Assembly: GCF_001612945.1 (NCBI RefSeq)
Contig: NZ_BDBK01000011.1
Coordinates: 1 to 64,000, forward strand
Direction: 5' to 3'
DNA length: 64,000 nt
DNA from: Nocardia inohanensis NBRC 100128
Lineage (GTDB): Bacteria > Actinomycetota > Actinomycetes > Mycobacteriales > Mycobacteriaceae
This document shows, one piece after another, positions 26,990-34,459 of the stretch. The position numbers and the translations under genes were made by a program. The notes beneath the pieces were generated by a model, which was not told the origin of the DNA, ran no database searches, and saw only the letters and a list, made by a program, of their open reading frames with translations. Positions within the stretch are counted from its first letter, which is position 1; each line of letters begins with the position of its first letter.

Positions 26990-27168
26990 TCGGCCGGTAT
27001 CGATCCGGCACCAAAACCGCACTGCCGCCCCGACTTCCGGCAACCACCCGGCAAAATTTTGGCGTGTCCCCCTGCGCTTTGGCGCTTTCGGAACTCCCCA
27101 ACCCCCTATACGCCCCCGACACTGAACGAAACGCCCCTCGACCCCACGGCGAACGATCGGAGCTTGGC

Positions 27169-27360
27169 ATGCCACACACCCCGGAATCCGCCACCGCCTA
27201 CGTGATCACGGCACTCGAGGCCAAAGGGACCGCTACCCGAGACGATTTCGACGTCCCCGGCATCGTCACCGCAACCCACAATCTGACCCAATCCTGGGAC
27301 TTCCACATCCTCGACCGCCGCATGTTCTGGAACATCGCGTCCAGCTTCCTACGGGTCTAG
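27169..27360 (+). CDS. 63-residue conserved protein, copy B
   Basis: Paralogue of the 63-residue protein at 24819 with about 68% identity by direct counting; differences are mostly conservative. A CGGAGC ribosome site lies 8-12 bases upstream of the ATG. The final 12 bases overlap the convergent MarR gene. Function unknown. Confidence 0.75.
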   Translation: MPHTPESATAYVITALEAKGTATRDDFDVPGIVTATHNLTQSWDFHILDRRMFWNIASSFLRV

Positions 27361-27798
27361 CCCATCCAGGTGGGTGGCGATGCGCTGCAACAGCTCCATC
27401 AGCACCGCGTGCTCGTCCGGGGAAACGCAATCCATCATGCGGAGGCGCAGTTCACCCGTGGCGGCGGAGATGCGTTCGTGGGCAGCGCGTCCCGCCGGGG
27501 TGAGGGTCACCACCTCGACGGCGGTCAGATCCACCCAGCCCCGCGCGATGAGCCGGTCCACATGCGGCCGCATGGTGGGTTCGGCCTCGGAGCGGAACGC
27601 GGACATGGTGTAGTCGACCTCGCCGAGCGTGATCGCGCCGTAGGAGATGGTGTTGAAAACCTGCCAGGTGCGGCGGTCCAGATCGTCGGCCGCGAGCAGT
27701 CGGTCGAGCGCGGCCTCGATGGACTCGTCGAGCTGGCGCAGCCAGTACCCGAGTGGACGCTGAGCGCGGACATCGGCGAGCTGAGCACGGTCGTTCAT
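27349..27798 (-). CDS. MarR-like winged-helix regulator
   Basis: The 149-residue protein has MarR layout: N-terminal dimerisation helix, winged helix with FRSEAEPTMRPHVDRLIARGWV as the recognition region and a wing VEVVTLTPAGRAAHERI, and a C-terminal helix. It probably represses neighbouring or own transcription in response to small phenolics or lipids, as is usual for the family. It is convergent with, and overlaps by 12 bp, the small protein gene at 27169. Confidence 0.78.
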   Translation of the reverse strand: MNDRAQLADVRAQRPLGYWLRQLDESIEAALDRLLAADDLDRRTWQVFNTISYGAITLGEVDYTMSAFRSEAEPTMRPHVDRLIARGWVDLTAVEVVTLTPAGRAAHERISAATGELRLRMMDCVSPDEHAVLMELLQRIATHLDGLDP

Positions 27799-27903
27799 CG
27801 AGCTCCTTCGGTGGTGCGGTCGGCCCTCCGGTTCAGGTAATCACGCGGATACGGGATCCGGCATCGGACATGTGCCCCATTTCGGGGTGGTCAGCGGGGG
27901 CGG

Positions 27904-28572
27904 TTACGCATCGGAGGAATTCGATGACCCGGCCGCCGGCGAGCCGCCCTCGCCGAGCGCGGCCATCAGCTGGTCTTCGGTGATCGGCGGCACCGGGAGC
28001 GGGTGCGCGGCGGCGGCGCGCAGGCCGTCGAGCGTGAGGGCGAGGTGGCGGCGCCAGGCGGCGGGGGCGATGCGGGCGGTGGCTTCGACGATTCGGGTGT
28101 GGGACCAGGTGATGAAGGCGATGTCCTCGAGCACCCAGTCGGTGCGCAGGACGCCGGATCGCTGTGCGCGGGTGATGATTTCGCGCATCTTGGCATGCCC
28201 CTCGGCGCGGGCGCGGGCGACCGCGGGGCCGGGGGCGGCCCGGACGGCGAGTTCGTTGAGGAGACGGTCGCTCGCCTGAAGCTCGCAGATCTTCTCGACG
28301 AGGTAGACGAAGGAGTCCCAGGGGTCCGGGATTTCCAGGGCACGGTCGGCGATGCGTTCGCCGGCTTCGATGCGGTCTTCGACGGCGGCCGCGATCAGGT
28401 CGTCGCGGGTGGGGAAGCGGTTGTAGAGCGTGCCGATGGCCACGCCCGCACGGGCGGCGATCTCCTTGAGCGGGGCGTCGAGTCCGCGTTCGGTGAAGAC
28501 CTCGCGGGCCGCGCTCACCAGGGCGTCGCGATTGCGGCGTGCGTCCAGGCGCAGCGGCTTGTTCTCGGACAT
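27904..28572 (-). CDS. TetR-family repressor
   Basis: The 222-residue protein has the TetR N-terminal helix-turn-helix (VFTERGLDAPLKEIAARAGVAIGTLYNRFPTRDDL, residues about 25-60) and a helical ligand domain. It is divergent from the SDR gene; the 107-bp gap between them holds a large nested palindrome (28602-28669) that is probably its operator. That arrangement suggests it represses itself and the SDR gene. Confidence 0.88.
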   Translation of the reverse strand: MSENKPLRLDARRNRDALVSAAREVFTERGLDAPLKEIAARAGVAIGTLYNRFPTRDDLIAAAVEDRIEAGERIADRALEIPDPWDSFVYLVEKICELQASDRLLNELAVRAAPGPAVARARAEGHAKMREIITRAQRSGVLRTDWVLEDIAFITWSHTRIVEATARIAPAAWRRHLALTLDGLRAAAAHPLPVPPITEDQLMAALGEGGSPAAGSSNSSDA

Positions 28573-28601
28573 TCGCCGATCCTACAAATCCGGGCGCGAC
28601 T

Positions 28602-28669
28602 TTAAGTTGAGCATTGGTTCAAGTTAGTGCTAGCGTCGGCACTACAACTTGAACCTCCACTCAACTTAA
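28602..28669. promoter_or_regulatory. Doubled TetR operator between divergent genes
   Basis: Two TTGA-N8-TCAA sites (28607-28622 and 28649-28664) sit in mirror orientation. Their outer arms, TTAAGTTGAG/CTCAACTTAA and GGTTCAAGTT/AACTTGAACC, are perfect 10-bp inverted repeats, and the centre AGTGC/GCACT also pairs. One site lies towards each promoter. Confidence 0.75.
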
Positions 28670-28679
28670 TGAGGCAGTC

Positions 28680-29396
28680 ATGGCAAAAACCATCGCCATC
28701 TTCGGATTCGGGCCCGGTCTGGGCATGGGGGTCGCTCGCGTCTTCGGGCGCGCGGGCTTCCGGATCGCTGTGATCGGGCGGCGGGCCGACCGGGCCGAAC
28801 AGCATGTGCGGGAGTTGGCCGGCGAGGGCATCGAGGCCGCTGCGTTCCCCGCCGATGTCACCGATCCGGCGCAGATCGACGCGACCGTGGCCGCGATCCG
28901 GTCGGGTCTCGGGGAGATCGACGTGGCGCTGCACGGTGCGGCCGGTGAGATGACCGACCGGATACCCAGCACGCTCGAACTGGATGTGCCGGGGCTGCGA
29001 GTTCCCATGGCGCTCAAGGTGCATTCGCCGATCCTGATGACCCGGGCGCTGGCGCCGGCCATGATCGCGCGGGGCGAGGGGGCGCTGTTGTTCTCGTCGG
29101 GGTCGTCGCCGGACACGCCGATGCCCTACCTGTCGAACTTCGGTGTGGCGCTGGCCGCGCAGCGCGGGTACGTCCAGCAGCTCGCGGCGGAATTGCAGGG
29201 CACCGGGGTCTATGCCGGGGTGCTCGATATCGGCGTGCTCATCGGCGACAGCCGGGCCGAGCAGCTGCTGGACGCGCATCCCGAGCTGGCGCCCGCGGGT
29301 ATCGAGATCGCACGCATGACCAATACCGAACTGGGCGAACACTATTGGCGCATGTACACCGAACGCGACCGGGTCGAGGTCGGCGTCGGGTTCTGA
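28680..29396 (+). CDS. SDR-family protein lacking the YxxxK catalytic pair
   Basis: The 238-residue Rossmann-fold protein has a clear nucleotide-binding loop (GFGPGLGMGVARVF) and the SSGS strand that carries the catalytic serine. Where classical short-chain dehydrogenases have YxxxK, this chain reads FGVAL, so both the Tyr and the Lys are replaced. It may be a non-enzymatic NAD(P) sensor or use another mechanism. Preceded by GAGG and controlled, by layout, by the adjacent TetR repressor. Its stop directly abuts the convergent gene's stop. Confidence 0.8.
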   Translation: MAKTIAIFGFGPGLGMGVARVFGRAGFRIAVIGRRADRAEQHVRELAGEGIEAAAFPADVTDPAQIDATVAAIRSGLGEIDVALHGAAGEMTDRIPSTLELDVPGLRVPMALKVHSPILMTRALAPAMIARGEGALLFSSGSSPDTPMPYLSNFGVALAAQRGYVQQLAAELQGTGVYAGVLDIGVLIGDSRAEQLLDAHPELAPAGIEIARMTNTELGEHYWRMYTERDRVEVGVGF

Positions 29397-30239
29397 TCAG
29401 AGCGGCAGCTCGTAGCGGTGGAAACGGGCCGAGATGTCGAGGCCGGCCAGCTCGAGAGCGCTGCGGATCGGGTCGTCGTCGAATTCGAAGACGCGCAGCA
29501 CCAGCACGTGCGGCATCTCGTCGTGCAGTTCGGTGATGAGCGCGCCGGTCAGGCCGGCCAGCGCCAGCGGTTCGATATCGCCGTAGGCGAAGCCCTCGCC
29601 GCCATTGATGTACGCCTCGCTGCCCAGGATCGAGGTGGTGATGGTGGCGATCGGCCCGGCCGATTCCGGATCCAGCAGGGCCACCGCGAGCACATGACCG
29701 GGCGGGTCCGAGGATTCGGCCAGCGCCTGTAGGACGCAGTCGAGCGGGGCCGCCTGCGCGATCCGCTCCGGCGGAATCCAGCTGCGCGGCTCCGCGGTCC
29801 ACAGTCGCGCGTACTCCTCCTCGACCTTGGCGCCGAGCAGGCCCGCGGCCACGCCCTCCGGGCCGGTGTCCGCGCCGCTCCAGACCAGTGCGGGCAATCC
29901 GGCCGCCCGCGCCTGCTCGGCGGCCCCGGTGAGCAGGGCCAGTACCACGGCCTCCTCCTCGCCGGTGGCGGTCTCGAAGTCGTAGTGGCCGAGCTGAATG
30001 CGGCGGACGTAGCGGGCGGCGTAGAGGACTTCGGCTTCGGCCGTGCCGAATTCGCCGCGATGCAGTTCGGCCCAGCCGACCAGTTCACCGCTGCGGCGGG
30101 CGGCGACGATACCGATGCGATCCGGATCGGCGACCGGTTGCAGGTTCTCGAGATCGGCCAGTCCGGCCACGCCGGCCAGTTCACTCGCGAGGCGCAGCCC
30201 GGTACCCGGATGCGTATCCCATTCGAGCGTTATGTCCAC
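29397..30239 (-). CDS. Possible GNAT-like acetyltransferase
   Basis: The 280-residue protein is not clearly recognised. Two repeats resembling acetyltransferase halves can be seen: GWAELHRGEFGTAEAEVLYA with AAEQARAAGLPALVW and GAKVEEEYARLW, then a C-terminal half with GPIATITTSILGSEAYI, LTGALITELHDE and LRVFEFDDDPIRSALELAGL. The alternating strand and helix pattern and the final aromatic strand suggest a double GNAT domain, as in MshD-like proteins, but the acetyl-CoA loop (Q/RxxGxG/A) is not evident. Assignment is tentative. Confidence 0.5.
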   Translation of the reverse strand: MDITLEWDTHPGTGLRLASELAGVAGLADLENLQPVADPDRIGIVAARRSGELVGWAELHRGEFGTAEAEVLYAARYVRRIQLGHYDFETATGEEEAVVLALLTGAAEQARAAGLPALVWSGADTGPEGVAAGLLGAKVEEEYARLWTAEPRSWIPPERIAQAAPLDCVLQALAESSDPPGHVLAVALLDPESAGPIATITTSILGSEAYINGGEGFAYGDIEPLALAGLTGALITELHDEMPHVLVLRVFEFDDDPIRSALELAGLDISARFHRYELPL

Positions 30240-30363
30240 CCCCGCACCCTAACTTCGAATTCGCCGAAAGTTAGCCAATTGCCCCGGCCAGGCGCGAGCT
30301 ACCGCGCGGCGTGCTGCCGGGGCGGCCGGAAGCGCGAGGCCCGGACGCATCGCCGCGCCGGGC

Positions 30364-31323
30364 TCAGGCTTCGCGGCGGGCTTTGGCACGTCGTTTGCCC
30401 TCGTGCATGGCCTGCACCCGGGCCACCGGAATGGTGTGGCCCTCGGCGAGCAGGTCGGCGGGAAGATCCTGCGGGGCGGGCATCTCCTCGGCCCACGGAT
30501 CGCTGTCGCCGAGCAGCTTCGCGGCGCTGCGAACAGTGAAATCGTGCGGGTCGGCATCGGGCAGTTCGGACCAGCGCAGCGGGAAGGAGACGGTCGCGCC
30601 CGGGCGCACGCGCGGGCTGTAGGCGGCCACCACGGTCGCGCCGCCCGCGCGCGTGGAGTCGAGGAAGACCTTGCCGTGGCGGTCCTCCTTGATGAAGGCG
30701 GTGGTGGCCAGGGCCGGATCGAGGCGTTCGGCGCGGGCCGCGATGGCCCGGGTGGCGGCGGCCGCGTCCTCCAGCGAGACCGGGTTGACCGGGACGAAAA
30801 TGTGCACGCCCTTGGAGCCGCTGGTCTTGACCGCGCCCGCCAGACCGTCATCGGCCAGAGCCTGGCGGATCAGCTCGGCGGCGCGCACCACCTCCCGGAA
30901 CGATTGCGCCGGATCGGGATCGATATCCAGCACCAGATGGGTCTGGCTGCCCGAATAGTCGACCAGGCCCTCGGCGAGCAGCAGGGTGGTGTGGTACTCC
31001 ACGGCCCGTTGATTGCCGAACCAGAGCAGCGTGCGCACATCATCGCAAAGGGCATAGGAGACTTCACGTTTCGAACTTCCCGCCCACATGGTGATGCGGT
31101 GCACCCACTCCGGGGTGTACTTGGGCAGGTTCTTCTGCATGAACGGCTCCTGCCCGGGACGCACCCGCACCACCGACAACGGCCGGTCGCGCAACTGCCG
31201 CACCAGGCGCTCGCCGATCACCTCCAGATAGTCGACGAGATCGCCCTTGGTGGCGTCCGCGCCGTCGAACAACGGAGAGTCCAGGCTGCTCAGCTTGATG
31301 CCCATCCGGACGTCATCACCCAT
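30364..31323 (-). CDS. Stand-alone LigD polymerase domain (NHEJ primase-polymerase)
   Basis: The 319-residue protein is the archaeo-eukaryotic primase-like polymerase domain of LigD, which fills gaps during non-homologous end joining. Seen are HRITMWAGSS, the DxD metal site LVLDIDPD, the GSKGVHIFVP strand, and the TVSFPLRWSEL segment near the end. No ligase or phosphoesterase domain follows, and no ku gene is present here. ATG 31323 was chosen; a second ATG lies six codons in. It diverges from the PhoD-like gene. Confidence 0.85.
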   Translation of the reverse strand: MGDDVRMGIKLSSLDSPLFDGADATKGDLVDYLEVIGERLVRQLRDRPLSVVRVRPGQEPFMQKNLPKYTPEWVHRITMWAGSSKREVSYALCDDVRTLLWFGNQRAVEYHTTLLLAEGLVDYSGSQTHLVLDIDPDPAQSFREVVRAAELIRQALADDGLAGAVKTSGSKGVHIFVPVNPVSLEDAAAATRAIAARAERLDPALATTAFIKEDRHGKVFLDSTRAGGATVVAAYSPRVRPGATVSFPLRWSELPDADPHDFTVRSAAKLLGDSDPWAEEMPAPQDLPADLLAEGHTIPVARVQAMHEGKRRAKARREA

Positions 31324-31381
31324 CAGCCCACCCTGCGCCGCGATCGGAACCGCGTCAACCGGGGCGCGCGTACCGTTGCTT

Positions 31382-33007
31382 ATGGCTTTGTCGCGGCGGC
31401 AGTTGTTGAGGTTCGGCGGGGTGGGGGCGTCGGCGGTGCTCGTTGGGGCGGGGGCGGTGAGCAGCGGGCGGTTCGCGGCGCCGCGACGGATCGGGGACGA
31501 TCCGTTCACGCTGGGGGTGGCCTCGGGGGATCCGGCGGCGGACAGCGTGGTGCTGTGGACGCGACTGGCCCCGGATCCGCTCGCGCCCGACGGGCACGGG
31601 GGCATGCACTGGGGGCCGGTGAGCGTCGATTACGAAGTCGCGCACGACGAGTACTTCCGGGAGGTGGTGGCGCGCGGGTCGGTGGTGGCGACGCGCGGGC
31701 TCGCGCACAGCGTGCATCCGGAAGTCGGTGGGCTGGAACCGGATCGGTGGTATTTCTATCGGTTCCGGGTGGGGTCGGCGATCTCTCCGATCGGCCGGAC
31801 CCGGACCGCGCCGGCGGCCGGGCAGGCGGTGGCGCGGATGCGGTTCGCCTTCGCCTCCTGTCAGTCGTGGCCGTCGGGGTATTTCACGGCGTACGAGCAT
31901 CTGAGCGCCGAGGATCTGGATCTGGTGGTGCATCTGGGGGATTACATCTACGAAAAGGGCTGGCGCTGGGGGCGATCGGGGATGCCGGTGGATCCGGGGT
32001 TCCGGAGCGAGGTGTTCGATCTGGCCGGTTATCGGCTGCGTTATGCCCAGGCCAAGAGCGAAGGGCCGTTGCGGGCGGCGCATGCGGCGTTCCCGTGGCT
32101 GGTGACCATGGACGATCACGAGGTCGACAACAATTGGGCGGGTGATACCGCCGGGGGCGGGATCGATATCTACCGGATTCCGGGAATGTTCCGGCGGCGG
32201 CGGGCGGCGGCATTCCAGGCCATGTACGAGCATCAGCCGCTGCGGCTGGCGCAGCTGCCGTCGGGGCCGGATATTCTGCTGCACCGGCGGTATCGGTACG
32301 GGGATCTGGCCGAGATCACGATGATCGACACCCGGCAGTATCGGAATCGACCGGCTTGTGAGCCGGGGTTGCTGTGGGGTGGGTGTACCGATCGGACGGC
32401 TGCGGACAGGACCATACTCGGTGCACGGCAACGGGATTGGCTGCTGGATGGGTTCAGCAGCTCGGCCGCCCGGTGGCAGGTGGTGGGCAATCAGGTCGCC
32501 ATGGCGCGCTCGGATTACGATCCCGGGCCGGGCGTTGATCTCGGTTCGGATGCCTGGGATGGCTATGTGGCGGACCGGAATCGGGTGCTGGGCGGCGCGG
32601 CCGAGCGCGGGGTACGGAACCTGGTGGTGATCACCGGGGATCGGCATCACAACTACGCGGCGGACCTGCGCCGTGACTACGCAGAACCCGAATCACCGGT
32701 CGTGGGAGTCGAATTCACGGGAACCTCGATCACCTCCGGTGGGGACGGGTCGGATATGACCGACACCGGGCGCGATCTGCTGGCCGCCAATCCCGATCTG
32801 AAATTCTTCAACGGGCAGCGCGGGTATGTGCGGGTGGAGGTCGATCATCACCTGTGGCGCAGCGACTTTCGGGTGGTGCCGTACATCGAGCGGCCCGGGG
32901 CGGGGGTGGAGACCCGCGCCAGCTTCGTCGTACAGGACGGAGAGCCCGGCGTCACCGCCGACACCACCTCGGCCGCACCGACGGTCATGCCCGCGCATCC
33001 ACGGTAG
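31382..33007 (+). CDS. PhoD-like alkaline phosphatase, Tat-exported
   Basis: The 541-residue protein begins with a twin-arginine signal (SRRQLLRFGG, then a hydrophobic stretch). It carries PhoD motifs: an N-terminal domain with GVASGDPAADSVVLWTRL, FASCQSW, LGDYIYE, MDDHEVDNNW, and the late GDRHHNYAAD. PhoD enzymes are secreted calcium/iron-dependent phosphodiesterases and monoesterases used in phosphate supply. The ATG gives the Tat motif directly at the N-terminus. The 3' end overlaps the convergent CHAT gene by 23 bp. Confidence 0.9.
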   Translation: MALSRRQLLRFGGVGASAVLVGAGAVSSGRFAAPRRIGDDPFTLGVASGDPAADSVVLWTRLAPDPLAPDGHGGMHWGPVSVDYEVAHDEYFREVVARGSVVATRGLAHSVHPEVGGLEPDRWYFYRFRVGSAISPIGRTRTAPAAGQAVARMRFAFASCQSWPSGYFTAYEHLSAEDLDLVVHLGDYIYEKGWRWGRSGMPVDPGFRSEVFDLAGYRLRYAQAKSEGPLRAAHAAFPWLVTMDDHEVDNNWAGDTAGGGIDIYRIPGMFRRRRAAAFQAMYEHQPLRLAQLPSGPDILLHRRYRYGDLAEITMIDTRQYRNRPACEPGLLWGGCTDRTAADRTILGARQRDWLLDGFSSSAARWQVVGNQVAMARSDYDPGPGVDLGSDAWDGYVADRNRVLGGAAERGVRNLVVITGDRHHNYAADLRRDYAEPESPVVGVEFTGTSITSGGDGSDMTDTGRDLLAANPDLKFFNGQRGYVRVEVDHHLWRSDFRVVPYIERPGAGVETRASFVVQDGEPGVTADTTSAAPTVMPAHPR

Positions 33008-34253
33008 CCAGCGCCGCCCAGAGCAGCGGGGAGTGTTCGATACCCGCACCGGACTGCCAGGCGGCTAGCTCTTTACGCTGCCAATCGTTCAGGGCGGCAA
33101 CCGGATCCGGCTGTTCATGAGCGGTGTCGACGGCGCGGATGGCGTGCTGGAGCGGGCGGCTGCCGGACGGTGCGCCGCCCAGGCGTTCGAAGGCCAGATC
33201 GGTGGGCAACGGCCAGCGCCCGGCCGTCACGAGCTCCGCGCCGCCGGTGAGCATGGCGGAGATCAGGCCGAACGCCTCGCCGAAACGCAGGTCGCCGCCG
33301 CTCTCGCAGGCGATGAGAGCGACCCGGCTGGGAATCGGCCAGAGCTCAGGGCCGGTACGGGGATCCGGGGTGAGGGTGTGGGTGCCGAGCAGCAGATCGC
33401 GCGCCGAGAGCGGCCGGTGATCGCGTTGCGCGGGAGCGAAACCCACGGTGCCGGCGGTGCACGCCAGGTGCATGGTGGCGGACTCGCTCTGCCCGGAGGC
33501 GGGCGCGACGGCGGTGACGTGACCGACGTACAGCAGGCGAGAAGCGCCCGCCCGCAGGGCTTCCCCGAGCCACACCCGGTCCACATCGGTGCGCCGGAAC
33601 GCGGCGACCGGGTCGTCCACAGCGAGTACGAGCCTCCCATCGGCGGCCAGCTCGGAGACCAGCTCGGCCACCGGGGCCTCCGGCGTCATCCGGCCGAGCA
33701 CCGAACCGAGCACCGAATCGGCACGGAACCCCGGAACCCGTGGATCCAGAACCGCCACCACCGGCAGCTCACGAGTTTCACTCCAGGACTTGGCGATACG
33801 CGCCGGGGCCTGCACGATCCCGGGCGGGGCGAGCACGCTGGTATCCGCGATATCCAGCAGCCGCAGCCCCGGATCCGGGGCCAGCAGTTCCCACGGCAGC
33901 TGGGCCACCCGCGGCGAGGGCTGAATCCGTAGGTGCGGCCGCAGACCCTTGGTATAGAAGTCGTGCATCGTCACCGCGAGGTTATACGGCAAGAACGCTG
34001 CCGAAAGCTCCTGCGCCAAAGCATGTTCGGATTCGAACGAAGCCAACTCTCCCTCGGTGAGCGCGAATTCGAGACCGAAGGGACCGCCGGGCGCGGGCAG
34101 CGCCGCCGTGAACCGCCGCATCGCCGCCTCGAGCTGTTCACGCGGCACCACGCCGATCCCGGGCGCGGCGCGGTTGTCCAGCCACCGCCAGGTGATGAAG
34201 AGATCTCCGGCATCAGCCATGCGTATCAACGCGGTCGGCCGCTCACTCGTCAT
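32985..34253 (-). CDS. CHAT-domain protease
   Basis: The 422-residue protein ends in a CHAT (caspase HetF-associated with TPRs) domain. The catalytic His is in LLYVGHVTA and the Cys in VALIACESGGDLRFGE, followed by the family's GAELVTAGRWPLPTD segment. The N-terminal half (about 200 residues) contains LPWELLAPDP, usual in CHAT proteins. It closes a tightly coupled five-gene operon, overlapping the 69-residue gene by ATGA. Related CHAT-TPR proteins act as activated proteases in bacterial immunity and cell death. Start ATG 34253 was chosen over one four codons upstream because of the overlap. Confidence 0.85.
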   Translation of the reverse strand: MTSERPTALIRMADAGDLFITWRWLDNRAAPGIGVVPREQLEAAMRRFTAALPAPGGPFGLEFALTEGELASFESEHALAQELSAAFLPYNLAVTMHDFYTKGLRPHLRIQPSPRVAQLPWELLAPDPGLRLLDIADTSVLAPPGIVQAPARIAKSWSETRELPVVAVLDPRVPGFRADSVLGSVLGRMTPEAPVAELVSELAADGRLVLAVDDPVAAFRRTDVDRVWLGEALRAGASRLLYVGHVTAVAPASGQSESATMHLACTAGTVGFAPAQRDHRPLSARDLLLGTHTLTPDPRTGPELWPIPSRVALIACESGGDLRFGEAFGLISAMLTGGAELVTAGRWPLPTDLAFERLGGAPSGSRPLQHAIRAVDTAHEQPDPVAALNDWQRKELAAWQSGAGIEHSPLLWAALATVDARA

Positions 34254-34459
34254 GCCGCAGCCCACCGAAGCGCCGCCGCAGCGCGGTCCGCGCCAAGAAT
34301 CTCGGTCATCAGTGCGCCGGTCGATTGTCGTGCGGCCACCGGAGCAAATACCTCGCAGTCGCGGCCGATCACGGTCTCGACGGTCGAGCGTCGCGTATCG
34401 GACCGCACACCAGGTTCTCGGTGACAGCCGGTTCTTACCACTCGGTGAGCGAAGGTCAC
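34250..34459 (-). CDS. 69-residue protein between TPR and CHAT genes
   Basis: This short gene fills the gap between the TPR and CHAT genes. The GTG start overlaps the TPR stop (GTGA) and its stop overlaps the CHAT start (ATGA), which is the best evidence that it is real. The product has a basic head (FAHRVVRTGCHREPG), then a more ordered half with STVETVIGRDCEVFAPVAAR and GADRAAAALRWAAA. A GTG at 34408 would give a 52-residue form. No family recognised; it could be an inhibitor, substrate or adaptor of the protease. Confidence 0.6.
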   Translation of the reverse strand: MTFAHRVVRTGCHREPGVRSDTRRSTVETVIGRDCEVFAPVAARQSTGALMTEILGADRAAAALRWAAA

